A stretch of DNA of 64,000 bases, from the NCBI RefSeq assembly GCF_037190085.1, contig NZ_JBBCJO010000002.1, positions 310,001 to 374,000 of the forward strand, in the 5' to 3' direction. Positions 36,421 through 47,252 of this stretch are shown here, one piece after another; the first letter of the stretch is position 1; every line of letters starts with the position of its first letter. Under the pieces are notes generated by a model. The model searched no databases, was not told the DNA's origin, and saw only the letters and a list, made by a program, of their open reading frames with translations. The stretch is from Gemmatimonas aurantiaca. GTDB taxonomy: Bacteria; Gemmatimonadota; Gemmatimonadetes; Gemmatimonadales; Gemmatimonadaceae. The translations under genes were made by a program, and so were the position numbers.

Positions 36421-36935
36421 TTGCGCCATAAACTCGCACGCTAGTTTCGGGCATGCCGGTCTTCGCCATCTGGGCAGCGCTGCTGACGGCGCTCACGACA
36501 GCGCTGATGATGCCGGGCCCGATCCACTTCACGGATCGGGTCGACCGTGTCGCGCATGCGTCGATGTACGCCTTCGTCGAGCAGGATGGACAGGAGACGG
36601 CGAACGCGCCCCTCCATTCGTGCGCGCGATCGTCCATGTCGTCGGGTGTGTCGCCTTCGCGGCATGCCGCGGGCAATGACCGGGCCGCGCGCAGTGGTTC
36701 CGACAAACGCGGACCCGTCGCAGGCGATGGGACGTCCGCCGACGCCCGGAGAACACTCCTGCGTCTCGGACGATGCGCCCATCACGTCGTCGCGGACAGT
36801 GGCATTCCTCCCTATCTGCCGACGGTCCCTCCACCAGGTCACACGCGGTCGCTCTGAGCTCCCGCGCTGGTCGTGGGTCCGTCGAGGCGGACCCCGACCG
36901 GCATCCCGTCGCACGACTCTGTCCGCCGTGACCTG
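36421..36935 (+). pseudogene. Gene-poor gap with a possible VanZ-like remnant
   Basis: This 515-base gap has no convincing intact gene. A plus-strand frame from 36453 to 36857 begins MPVFAIWAALLTALTTALMM, then PGPIHFTDRVDRVAHASMYA, which recalls the first helix and the D-K-V-x-H-x-x-x-Y region of VanZ-like membrane proteins. After about 45 residues the frame turns into low-quality, Arg/Ser-rich sequence with no further helices. I read it as a truncated remnant or chance likeness. A hairpin with stem GGGTCCG/CGGACCC lies at 36875-36894, before the antiporter gene, without a T-run. Confidence 0.25.
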
Positions 36936-38720
36936 ATGCCCCACGATACTGCCCTCATTGCCACCATCGCCGCCGGCCTTGGACTGGCATTTCTCTTCGG
37001 CTTGCTGGCCAGTCGTTTCAAACTTCCCCCCATTCTCGGGTACCTGCTGGCCGGTGTGGCCGTGGGACCCTTCACGCCGGGATTCGTCGCCGATCGGGCG
37101 CTCGCGTCCCAGCTCGCCGAACTCGGGGTGATTCTCCTGATGTTCGGCGTGGGCCTGCACTTCTCCATTGCCGATCTCCTGGCGGTGCGGCGCATCGCCA
37201 TTCCCGGCGCGCTCGCGCAGATCGCCGTGGCGACCGGATTGGGTGCCGTGGTCTCGCACTTCTGGGGCTGGTCGTGGGGCACGGGGATCGTATTCGGTCT
37301 CGCGTTGTCGGTGGCCAGTACGGTCGTGCTGCTGCGCGCACTCGAAGAACGGGGCATTCTCGACTCCGCCGACGGACGCATCGCCGTGGGTTGGCTCATC
37401 GTCGAAGACCTCATCACCGTGCTCGCGCTCGTCTTGCTGCCCGCGCTGGCGCCCCTGCTCGGGGCGTCACCGGAAGCCGTCGCCGCGACCGCGGCCGCGG
37501 CCGCCGACGCAGCAGGGCATGCCGCACCGGCGTCGGGCAGCGTGCTGAGCACACTGGGCGTCACCTTGCTCAAGGTCATCTCGTTCGTGGCCATGATGCT
37601 CATCATCGGACGCCGCACCATTCCCTGGCTGCTCAGCCGCGTGGCCAACACCGGCTCCCGGGAACTGTTCACGCTGGCCGTCCTGGCCGTGGCACTCGGC
37701 ATCGCGTTCGGAGCCGCCGCGCTGTTCGGTGTGTCCTTCGCGCTCGGTGCGTTCTTTGCCGGCGTGATCGTCAGCGAGTCCGATTTCAGTCACGAAGCCG
37801 CCACGAACGCCCTGCCCCTGCAGGATGCCTTCGCGGTGCTGTTCTTCGTGTCGGTGGGCATGCTGTTCGATCCGCTGATCCTGCTGCGTGAACCGCTGCA
37901 CGTGCTCGCCGTCGTGTTCATCATCATGATCGGCAAAGCGGTCGCGTCGCTGGGCATCGTGCTGGCGTTCCGGTACTCGCTGCACACGGCGCTCACGATT
38001 TCGGCGAGTCTCGCGCAGATCGGCGAATTCTCCTTCATTCTCGCCGCGCTGGGTGTGTCGCTCGGGCTGCTGCCCACGGAAGCCACCGGGCTCATCGTGG
38101 CCGGCGCGCTGCTGTCCATCACGTTCAATCCCTTCGTCTTCCGCACCGTCGAACCGATTGCCAGGTGGTTGCGCAGTCACCCGCGTCTGGCGGACCTCTT
38201 CGAACGCGAGGTGGGCGACATCGCGGAATTGCCGGAGAGCATGAGCGAGGACGAGCTGCACAATCATGTCGTGCTGATCGGGTACGGTCGTGTGGGGGCG
38301 CCGATCGCGGCGGAACTGGCGCTCCACAAGGTGCCGTACGTGGTGATCGAAGCGAGCCGCGAGCGCACCGAAGTGCTGCGTGAAGCCGGACTGCCGGTGA
38401 TCTACGGCGATGCCACCCGCCCCGACATTCTCGAGGATGCGCATCTCGAACGCGCGCGCCTCGTGGTCGTCGCCGCGCCCGACGCCTATCAGACCCGGGC
38501 CATTCTCGCCCTGGCGCGTCAGTTGAACCCCACGGTCACCGTGCTGGCCCGCACCCACAGTGACGAGGAGCGGACATTCCTCGAGACGCATGGCGCACAG
38601 CGGGCCCTCGTGGGCGAGCGCGAACTCGCGGTGAGCCTCACCCGGCACGCACTGCGCGAATACGACGTGTCGCACGACATGGAAGCGGTGGCGGCACGGA
38701 TGATCGGGCACCCGGCCTGA
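36936..38720 (+). CDS. CPA2-family cation/proton antiporter with TrkA-N domain, YbaL/KefB type (594 aa)
   Basis: About twelve membrane helices (residues 5-410), with the Na/H-exchanger marks PPILGYLLAGVAVGPFTPGF, LLMFGVGLHFSIADLLAVRR, FGVSFALGAFFAGVIVSESD and ASLAQIGEFSFILAALGVSL. A linker leads to a C-terminal TrkA-N domain (about 445-570): HVVLIGYGRVGAPIAAELAL, then YGDATRPDILEDAHLERARL, which binds NAD or similar and gates the channel. YbaL and KefB/C are the closest known types, exporting potassium or other cations. No gene for a KefG-like partner is nearby. It may balance the Kdp importer found 5 kb downstream. Confidence 0.88.
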   Translation: MPHDTALIATIAAGLGLAFLFGLLASRFKLPPILGYLLAGVAVGPFTPGFVADRALASQLAELGVILLMFGVGLHFSIADLLAVRRIAIPGALAQIAVATGLGAVVSHFWGWSWGTGIVFGLALSVASTVVLLRALEERGILDSADGRIAVGWLIVEDLITVLALVLLPALAPLLGASPEAVAATAAAAADAAGHAAPASGSVLSTLGVTLLKVISFVAMMLIIGRRTIPWLLSRVANTGSRELFTLAVLAVALGIAFGAAALFGVSFALGAFFAGVIVSESDFSHEAATNALPLQDAFAVLFFVSVGMLFDPLILLREPLHVLAVVFIIMIGKAVASLGIVLAFRYSLHTALTISASLAQIGEFSFILAALGVSLGLLPTEATGLIVAGALLSITFNPFVFRTVEPIARWLRSHPRLADLFEREVGDIAELPESMSEDELHNHVVLIGYGRVGAPIAAELALHKVPYVVIEASRERTEVLREAGLPVIYGDATRPDILEDAHLERARLVVVAAPDAYQTRAILALARQLNPTVTVLARTHSDEERTFLETHGAQRALVGERELAVSLTRHALREYDVSHDMEAVAARMIGHPA

Positions 38721-38754
38721 CAAGTCCATCGCGTACGAGGGAGGATTAGTTTGA

Positions 38755-38781
38755 GGACGGGGCTGGGTGCCCCGTCCTTTT
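38755..38781 (+). terminator. Intrinsic terminator between the antiporter and modA genes
   Basis: Stem GGACGGGG/CCCCGTCC with a 7-base loop followed directly by TTTT. It lies 35 bases after the antiporter stop and separates it from the mod genes. Confidence 0.85.
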
Positions 38782-38804
38782 CCCGATGTTCCGAGGTTGT
38801 CGTC

Positions 38805-39704
38805 ATGCGGTCGACGGTCGTTGAATCAACCGGGTGCATCCGCGCGTCGATTGTGCGCGCCTTCTCGCGAGTCGCCAGGCCGCGTGTCGTCATGTCGATG
38901 GTTGCGGTGGCGGCGGCGCTTGCCACCTCGACCGCATGCTCCTCGCGTGACCGGACGGCATCGGGGTCGGCCACCTCCGTCGAACCCGTCACGGTGTTCG
39001 CGGCCGCGGACCTGCGTTTCGCGCTGGCCGATGTGGCCCGTCTCTATCGCGCGCAGGGTGGCGACAGTCTGGTGCTCGTGTTCGGTTCCACGGGCGATCT
39101 GACCACGCAGATCATCAATGGCGCTCCGGCCGATCTTTTTTTCGCGGCCAACGCACCGGCCATCGATTCCCTGGCCAGTCGCTCGATGATCGTGGACAGC
39201 ACCCGCCGCGTGTATGCGCTCGGGCGATTGGCGCTGATCGCCCGCTGTCCCACCACGCGACTCGTGTCGCAGACCGCCGATGCGCGATGCCCGGCTCCCG
39301 CACGCCTCGAAGACGTGGCCGCGTCCACCGTGCGATCCATTGCCATTGCCGATCCGGCTCATGCGCCGTATGGCCTGGCAGCCAGACAGGCGCTCGAGCG
39401 CGCCGGGCTCTGGAAAGCCGTCGAGCCACGCATCGTGCTGGGAGCGAATGTCTCGCAGGCCTATCAGTTCGTGAGCACCGGCAATGCCGATGTCGGCCTC
39501 GTGGCGTTGTCCCTGGTGGCCCGGGACACCGTGCTGGGGCACACGCTGGTGGATGCCGCCCTGCATGACCCGCTGCGGCAGACGGTGGCCGTCATGGCCG
39601 CCAGCGCACATCAGGATGCTGCCGTGAAGTTCCTGGCGTTCCTCGAAACGCCGGCCGCAAAAGAAGCCATGCACGGGTTCGGATTCGACGAGGATGCCAG
39701 GTAA
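38805..39704 (+). CDS. modA: Molybdate ABC transporter, substrate-binding protein (299 aa)
   Basis: Periplasmic binding protein for molybdate or tungstate. Marks: VTVFAAADLRFALADVARLY, LVLVFGSTGDLTTQIINGAP, ADLFFAANAPAID, SIAIADPAHAPYGLAARQAL, GANVSQAYQFVSTGNADVGL and VALSLV, matching ModA. A hydrophobic segment ends in T-S-T-A-C-S-S near residue 46, suggesting a lipoprotein although the lipobox is imperfect. Start choice is uncertain: ATG 38805 gives a long leader, ATG 38892 a shorter, more usual one. First gene of modABC, six bases before modB. Confidence 0.9.
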   Translation: MRSTVVESTGCIRASIVRAFSRVARPRVVMSMVAVAAALATSTACSSRDRTASGSATSVEPVTVFAAADLRFALADVARLYRAQGGDSLVLVFGSTGDLTTQIINGAPADLFFAANAPAIDSLASRSMIVDSTRRVYALGRLALIARCPTTRLVSQTADARCPAPARLEDVAASTVRSIAIADPAHAPYGLAARQALERAGLWKAVEPRIVLGANVSQAYQFVSTGNADVGLVALSLVARDTVLGHTLVDAALHDPLRQTVAVMAASAHQDAAVKFLAFLETPAAKEAMHGFGFDEDAR

Positions 39705-39710
39705 GCCGCG

Positions 39711-40403
39711 GTGAACCTGCACATCGGCACCTGGCCCCTGGCGTTGTCGCTCTTCGTGGCGACGCTTGCCACCGTGTGCGCACTGCTCGTGGGCATTCCA
39801 CTGGCCTGGTTGCTGGCGCGGCGGCGATTTCGTGGACGTGCGCTGCTGGAAGTGCTGGTGCTGCTTCCCATGGTGCTGCCGCCTACGGTGATCGGCTACT
39901 ATCTGCTCGTCATGGTCGGTCGGCGCAGCACCGTGGGGCACCTGTACGAGACCCTCTTCGGCGCGCCACTCGTGTTCACGCCGGGCGCCGCGGTGCTGGC
40001 CACGTTCGTCGCGGCCGCGCCGTTCCTCGTGCGTGCCGCCCAGGGCGGATTCGAGCAGGTGGACGCCAGCTACGAAGACGCGGCACGCACCCTCGGACGC
40101 TCCGAGTGGTCGATCTTTCTCACGGTCACCACACCGCTGGCGTGGCGTGGCATTCTGGCCGGCACCGCCCTCTGTTTTGCCCGTGCGATGGGCGAGTTCG
40201 GCGCCACCCTGATGCTCGCCGGCAACATTCCGGGACGCACCCAGACGGCGAGTCTGGCCGTCTACGATGCCGTGCAGGCCGGCAACTTCACACGGGCGTC
40301 CACCCTCGCGTTGCTGCTGTCGCTCATGACGGGCCTCGCACTCGCCGCGCTCACACGCGCCGGGCGTGCTCCCGTGGACCCGCTGCGGGAGCCACCGCGA
40401 TGA
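39711..40403 (+). CDS. modB: Molybdate ABC transporter, permease (230 aa)
   Basis: Membrane channel of the molybdate importer. Starts at a GTG (39711). Five or six membrane segments, including PLALSLFVATLATVCALLVG, EVLVLLPMVLPPTVIGYYLL and STLALLLSLMTGLALAAL. The coupling motif with the ATPase (E-A-A-x3-G type) reads YEDAARTLGRSEWSIFLTVT; FARAMGEFGATLMLAGNIPG is highly characteristic of ModB. Its stop overlaps the modC start (ATGA). Confidence 0.93.
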   Translation: MNLHIGTWPLALSLFVATLATVCALLVGIPLAWLLARRRFRGRALLEVLVLLPMVLPPTVIGYYLLVMVGRRSTVGHLYETLFGAPLVFTPGAAVLATFVAAAPFLVRAAQGGFEQVDASYEDAARTLGRSEWSIFLTVTTPLAWRGILAGTALCFARAMGEFGATLMLAGNIPGRTQTASLAVYDAVQAGNFTRASTLALLLSLMTGLALAALTRAGRAPVDPLREPPR

Positions 40404-41152
40404 CGGCCCGTCCGAAGACTCCGGATACTGCCGCGGCACCCACCACCACAGCGCCCGGTGCCCTGCACGTCGCCATCCGTCGCCAACTGCCGGCCTTTGC
40501 CCTCGATGTGGCGTTCGACACACCGGGAGGCATTGTCGCGTTGGTGGGCCCTTCCGGTTCCGGCAAGACACTCACCCTGCGCACCATCGCCGGTCTGTTG
40601 CATCCCGACAGTGGACGCATCGTGCTGGGTGGTCGTGTGCTGTTCGATACCGATGCCCGCATCGATGTGCCGGCCCGTGAACGCCATATCGGATACGTCT
40701 TCCAGCACTACGCGCTCTTTCCGCACTATGCCGCCGCACAGAACGTGGCCTACGGACTGCACACGCTCCCGCGTGAAGCCCGCGACACGCGCGTGCGGGA
40801 GATGCTGGCCCTGGTGCATCTCGACCGGCACGCTGACAAACGTCCCTCCGCACTGAGTGGCGGGGAACAGCAGCGGGTGGCACTCGCCCGCGCTCTGGCC
40901 CCGCAACCGTCGCTGTTGCTGCTCGATGAACCGCTCTCGGCGCTGGATGCCCCACTGCGAATCGCACTGGGACACGAATTGCGCCACCTGCACGAGCGCA
41001 CCGGCGTCCCGATGCTGTTGGTCACGCACGATCCCGAGGAAGCACATCGCGTGGCGGATGTCGTCGTGCAACTCGGCGAGGGACGGGTGATGACGATGCA
41101 CAGGACGACCGCGGCCTCGGAGACCTCCTCTGCATCCAAGGGAGCGCTCTGA
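40400..41152 (+). CDS. modC: Molybdate ABC transporter, ATP-binding protein, short form (250 aa)
   Basis: ATPase of the importer. Walker A GPSGSGKTLT near residue 54, Q-loop YVFQHYALFPHYAA, signature LSGGEQQRVALARALA, Walker B LLLLDEPLSALD and H-loop LLVTHDPEEAHRVAD. The protein stops after about 250 residues, so the C-terminal molybdate-binding (TOBE/MOP) domain of the E. coli ModC (about 350) is absent; regulation by bound oxyanion on this subunit is then unlikely. Its stop codon shares one base with the kdpE start (TGATG). Confidence 0.92.
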   Translation: MTARPKTPDTAAAPTTTAPGALHVAIRRQLPAFALDVAFDTPGGIVALVGPSGSGKTLTLRTIAGLLHPDSGRIVLGGRVLFDTDARIDVPARERHIGYVFQHYALFPHYAAAQNVAYGLHTLPREARDTRVREMLALVHLDRHADKRPSALSGGEQQRVALARALAPQPSLLLLDEPLSALDAPLRIALGHELRHLHERTGVPMLLVTHDPEEAHRVADVVVQLGEGRVMTMHRTTAASETSSASKGAL

Positions 41153-41850
41153 TGTCCCGATCGGCGCCCATTCTCGTCATCGACGACGAGCCGGCTATCC
41201 GTTCGATCATTCGTGCCGCGGTCGAAGACGATGCCGGCGTGGCATTCGAAGCCTCCAATGCGACGACAGGCCTGGAGCTGGCGCGACGCGAACGCCCGGC
41301 GCTCATCGTACTCGATCTCGGCCTGCCCGACCACGATGGCGTGGACGTATGTCACGCGCTGCGCGAATGGAGTTCCGCGCCGATCCTGGTGCTTTCGGCA
41401 CGACACAGTGACGCCGAAAAGGCCCGCGCACTCGACGCAGGTGCCGACGACTATCTCACCAAACCGTTTTCCACCATCGAATTGCAGGCCCGGATGCGGG
41501 CGCTCCTCCGACGTGCGAAGATGGGGCCGGTGCCCGGTGGTGACATGCCATTGATCAGGGATGGTATCACCATCGATCTCGCCAATCGTGTCGTCACCAA
41601 CAACGGCGTGGCGGTGCACCTCACTCCCACGGAGTGGGATCTGCTGCGGGCCCTGGTGACTCATGCCGGACGCACGATGACGCACAAACAGCTCTTCGAC
41701 GCCGTGTGGGGACGTCACCACGGCGATGCCCAGCAGTATCTGCGCGTCTACATCGGTCATCTCCGTCGCAAGCTGGAAGCCGATCCGTTGCGTCCGACGC
41801 TGATCGTGACCGAAGGTGGCGTGGGATACCGATTCACCGACGGACGGTGA
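41152..41850 (+). CDS. kdpE: KdpE-like OmpR-family response regulator (232 aa)
   Basis: Receiver domain with D11-D12, phosphoacceptor D55 (LIVLDLGLPDHDG) and the T-K-P-F-S lysine near 105. The OmpR-type winged helix is at about 135-230 (HLTPTEWDLLRALVTHAGRT, then YLRVYIGHLRRKLEADPLRP). VYIGHLRRKLE is the form typical of KdpE. It precedes a kinase gene by 21 bases and the kdp structural genes by about 1.4 kb, so KdpE is the best assignment. Its start overlaps the modC stop, so it is translated with the molybdate genes. Confidence 0.9.
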   Translation: MSRSAPILVIDDEPAIRSIIRAAVEDDAGVAFEASNATTGLELARRERPALIVLDLGLPDHDGVDVCHALREWSSAPILVLSARHSDAEKARALDAGADDYLTKPFSTIELQARMRALLRRAKMGPVPGGDMPLIRDGITIDLANRVVTNNGVAVHLTPTEWDLLRALVTHAGRTMTHKQLFDAVWGRHHGDAQQYLRVYIGHLRRKLEADPLRPTLIVTEGGVGYRFTDGR

Positions 41851-41871
41851 AAAAGCCATGACGAGAACGCC

Positions 41872-42984
41872 ATGACCAACGGCCATGCACGAACGGGTCG
41901 GGCGTGGTTCGGCAGCATCATTGCGCTCGTCGCGGTCACCATCGGTCTCTTCATGCTACGGGATGCGCTCGACAAGGCGCATGTGGCTCTGGTGCTGCTC
42001 CTGGTCGTACTCGGCGGCAGTGCGGCCGGCGGTCGGATGTTGGGGATCGTGCTGGCGCTCGCCGGTTTCCTCATCTTCGACTGGCTGTTCCTGCCACCTT
42101 TCGCAACGCTCGTGGTTGCCGATCCACTCGACTGGCTGGTGCTGGTGGCTTTTCTCGCCACCGGTGTGGTGGCCGCGGAGTTGCTCACGCGTGCACAGCG
42201 GGAGGCCGACGAAGCCCATCGGCGGGCGGAAGAAGTCGCCCAACTCACCGCCAGGGCACAGGCGGATGCCGCACATGCCGAAGCACTGCGTGAAGCGGAT
42301 CAGCTCAAGGATGCGCTGCTCGCCACCGTCTCGCACGATCTGCGCACACCCCTCACCACCATTCGTGGCCTGGCACATGACATGGCACGCGACGGTGACG
42401 ACCGGGCGTTGGTGATCGAAGAGGAAGTCGATCGCCTGAACCGCCTCGTGACCGATCTGCTGGACCTCTCGCGTCTCGAGGCGGGTGGTATGCCGCTCGC
42501 CCTGGCGCTCAATACCGCCGACGAACTCATGGGCGCGACATTGCAGCGTGTGAGTGGTGCGGCAGCCGGTCGTGCCATTCGCGCGGCACTCGATCCCGAC
42601 GATCCGCTGCTGATCGGCACCTTCGATCTCGCACACTCCGTCCGCATTCTCGGCAACCTGCTCGAAAATGCGCTCAAGTACGCGCCCGTCGATGCCCCCA
42701 TCGATTTCACCGTAGTGCGGGAAGGCCCGATGCTCGTGTTCCGGGTGGCCGACCGGGGCCCCGGCGTGCCCGAGGAAGAGCGTGAACGCATCTTCGCGCC
42801 GTTCCATCGCGCCAGCACCGCGCGTCCGGATGTCGGAAGTTCCGGACTTGGCCTGGCCATTGCCCGCGGATTGGCGGAGGCCCAGGGCGGCTCATTGACC
42901 ATGGAGAAGAGAGAAGGTGGCGGCAGCGTGTTTGCGCTCCGCCTGCCGGCCGCCGATCTGATCGACACGTTCGAGACAGGGTAA
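41872..42984 (+). CDS. KdpD C-terminal half: DUF4118 sensor histidine kinase (370 aa)
   Basis: Four close membrane segments at about 13-30, 38-53, 55-75 and 86-105 form the DUF4118 unit of KdpD. A coiled region follows, then HisKA with H155 (VSHDLRTPLTTIRGLAHDMA), and the ATPase domain with N (ILGNLLENALKYAPVDAP), G1 (FRVADRGPGVPEEERERIF) and G2 (SSGLGLAIARGLAEA) boxes. The N-terminal KdpD sensor and USP-like domains are missing from this protein; they are encoded at 49219-50394. It should phosphorylate KdpE. Confidence 0.9.
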   Translation: MTNGHARTGRAWFGSIIALVAVTIGLFMLRDALDKAHVALVLLLVVLGGSAAGGRMLGIVLALAGFLIFDWLFLPPFATLVVADPLDWLVLVAFLATGVVAAELLTRAQREADEAHRRAEEVAQLTARAQADAAHAEALREADQLKDALLATVSHDLRTPLTTIRGLAHDMARDGDDRALVIEEEVDRLNRLVTDLLDLSRLEAGGMPLALALNTADELMGATLQRVSGAAAGRAIRAALDPDDPLLIGTFDLAHSVRILGNLLENALKYAPVDAPIDFTVVREGPMLVFRVADRGPGVPEEERERIFAPFHRASTARPDVGSSGLGLAIARGLAEAQGGSLTMEKREGGGSVFALRLPAADLIDTFETG

Positions 42985-42999
42985 CCGGAAGCGGCAGGA

Positions 43000-43023
43000 C
43001 CCGGCGGAATTTCCGGGATTTTT
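43000..43023 (+). terminator. Terminator between the kinase and kdp structural genes
   Basis: Stem CCCGG/CCGGG (8-base loop, 43000-43017), then ATTTTTG. A longer alternative pairs CCGGAA at 42985 with TTCCGG at 43011. It lies just after the kinase stop, so kdpFABC probably has its own promoter in 43024-43148. A small stem CTACCG/CGGTAG is at 43113-43127. Confidence 0.6.
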
Positions 43024-43148
43024 GTGAGTTCTTTGTGTGCCACCATCCATGCCTTTGTGCGACGTTCACGGCGTCGGTTCCACCATGCAGCATCGCCCGA
43101 TCGGACGATGACTACCGTTGCGGTAGCCTCACGCGATACGAGGTCTGC

Positions 43149-43295
43149 ATGCGCGATCTGTTCTACCTGCTGCTCACGGCGGTCGTGTTCGTCGTGATGC
43201 TGTTGTATGTGCGGGGGTGTGAGGCCCTCGGACGACGGTCCGGCCCGGCAAGTGAGCGGGATCAGGATGGTGCACGCACCGGACGGTTCCCATGA
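43149..43295 (+). CDS. Small membrane protein preceding kdpF (48 aa)
   Basis: One membrane helix (DLFYLLLTAVVFVVMLLYV), then R-G-C-E-A-L and a polar tail. Its stop overlaps the kdpF start (ATGA), so it is translated just before kdpF and is probably a real gene. Short one-helix proteins of this look occur before kdpF or kdpA in other bacteria, to my knowledge without a known function. It may be an extra small subunit or stabiliser of the Kdp complex. Confidence 0.6.
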   Translation: MRDLFYLLLTAVVFVVMLLYVRGCEALGRRSGPASERDQDGARTGRFP

Positions 43296-43378
43296 CCATC
43301 ACGTTCGTTCAAATAGGCGCGGCGCTGCTGGTGCTGGCGTATCTGGTGTATTCCCTGATCCGCCCGGAGCGCTTCTGA
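43292..43378 (+). CDS. kdpF: Potassium-transporting ATPase subunit F (28 aa)
   Basis: A 28-residue hydrophobic peptide, MTITFVQIGAALLVLAYLVY then SLIRPERF. The ending L-x-R-P-E-x-F is the hallmark of KdpF, the small subunit that stabilises KdpABC in the membrane. It starts within the stop of the 48-residue gene and ends one base before the kdpA ATG. Confidence 0.92.
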   Translation: MTITFVQIGAALLVLAYLVYSLIRPERF

Positions 43379-43379
43379 T

Positions 43380-45148
43380 ATGGGTTCCCTCGTGAACACC
43401 CATCTCGGCACGACCACCGCCAACGGGTGGTTGCAGATCGCCCTCTTCGCCCTGGCCGTCCTGCTCGTCACCAAACCGGTGGGGTGGTATCTCACGGCCG
43501 TTTTTGATGGACGGATGCGCTGGCTGGCACCGGTAGAACGGGGGCTGTATCGACTGGCTGGCGTGGATCCGCACATCGATCAACACTGGACCGGATACAC
43601 CGCAGCCCTGCTGCTCTTCAGTGCCGTCAGCATGATGCTGACCTATGTGGTGCTGCGTGCGCAGGGATATCTCCCGTTCAATCCGGGCGGACTGGGGGCG
43701 GTGGTCGACCGGCAGGCGTTCGAGACCGCCGCCTCCTTCGTGTCGAACACGAACTGGCAGAGTTATGCCGGCGAGAGCACGATGTCCCATCTCTCACAGA
43801 TGACGCAGCTCGCGTTTCACAACTTCACATCGGCGGCGGTCGGTCTGGGTGTGGCCGTGGCGTTGATGCGTGGCATCGCCCGGCGCGGATCGGACACGAA
43901 TACCGGCGGCGGACGTATCGGCAACTTCTGGGTGGATCTCGTGCGCGCCACGTTGTACGTGCTCGTGCCCCTGGCGTTCGTGTTCGCCCTGTTGTTCGTA
44001 CAACAGGGCGTGCCGCAGACGTTCGAAGGACCTGTGCAGGTGCAGACACTCGACGGCGCGACACAGACGATCGCGCGCGGTCCGGTGGCCAGCCAGGAAG
44101 CGATCAAGCAGCTCGGCACCAACGGCGGCGGTTTCTTCAATGCCAACGCCGCACATCCCTTCGAAAATCCCACGCCGCTCACCAACTGGTGGTCGATGTT
44201 CGCGATTTTTGTGCTTCCCGTGGGCGTGGTCTGGATGTTCGGACGCGGCATCGGCAGCGTGCGACATGGGTGGGCCCTCTGGAGTGCGATGTTCGTGCTG
44301 TTCATGGGCGGAGCATCGCTCGCGTACTGGGCCGAAGCGCGAGGGAATCCCATTCACGCGCGGGCGGGCGTCGATGTGGCCGGACACCTGCCCGGTCACG
44401 CCGGCGGCAACATGGAAGGCAAGGAGGTGCGCTTCGGGATCGTGAACTCCGCGCTGTATGCGACCATCACCACCGATGCATCGTGTGGATCGGTGAATGC
44501 CATGCACGATTCCTTCACCGCCATCGGCGGACTGGTGCCGCTGGTCAACATGCAGCTCGGCGAACTGATCTTCGGCGGCGTGGGCGCCGGATTGTACGGC
44601 ATGCTGGTGATGGTGGTGCTCACCGTGTTCATCGCCGGCCTCATGGTGGGACGCACGCCGGAGTATCTCGGCAAACGCATTCAGCAGCGCGAGATCCAGA
44701 TGACGATGCTCTACATCCTCGCCTTCCCGCTGGTGGTGCTGGCGCTCACGGCCTTGTCCGTGGTGCTGCCCGCAGGACTGGCAGGTCTCAACAATCGCGG
44801 ACCGCACGGTCTCACCGAAGTGCTCTACGCCTTCACATCCACCACCGCCAACAATGGCAGTGCCTTTGCCGGACTCACCGGCGGTACCACGTACTACAAC
44901 ACGCTCTTCGGTATCGCGATGCTGTTGGGCCGGTTCGCTCTCATCGTCCCGGTTCTCGCTCTCGCGGGTTTCTTCGCCGAACGCCGCGTCGCTCCGGCAA
45001 CGACCGGCACATTCCCCGTCACCGGCCCGCTGTTCGTGGGACTGCTGCTGGGTGTCATTCTCGTCGTCGGCGCCCTCACCTATTTCCCGGCGCTCGCGCT
45101 CGGCCCCGTGGTGGAGCATCTGCTCACGTCCGCCGGGAGGCTCTTCGC

Positions 45149-45152
<4 letters not shown>
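43380..45152 (+). CDS. kdpA: Potassium-transporting ATPase, channel-like subunit A (590 aa)
   Basis: Potassium-selective subunit of the high-affinity Kdp pump, related to the SKT channel superfamily with four pore loops. Marks include NTNWQSYAGESTMSHLSQMT, QLGTNGGGFFNANAAHPFEN, PLTNWWSMF and LYAFTSTTANNGSAFAGLTG, carrying the selectivity filter glycines. About ten membrane helices; typical length. Overlaps kdpB by four bases. Confidence 0.96.
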
Positions 45153-47233
<2,081 letters not shown>

Positions 47234-47252
47234 ATCATCACCGGAGGCATCC

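Noticed and set aside
36839..37702. Ser/Ala-rich minus-strand frame opposite the antiporter gene start
   Set aside because: Antisense shadow of a membrane-protein gene; no ribosome site and no family.
38720..38805. Molybdenum-cofactor riboswitch before modA
   Set aside because: The only structure in the gap is a simple terminator hairpin with a T-run; there is no room for the multi-helix riboswitch.
38826..40571. 581-residue minus-strand open frame opposite modA and modB
   Set aside because: Antisense shadow of well-supported genes; composition (His, Gly, Arg) is not protein-like.
42985..43148. c-di-AMP (ydaO) riboswitch before kdpF
   Set aside because: Only a terminator-like stem and one short hairpin are visible in this leader; the paired, conserved core of that riboswitch is not seen.
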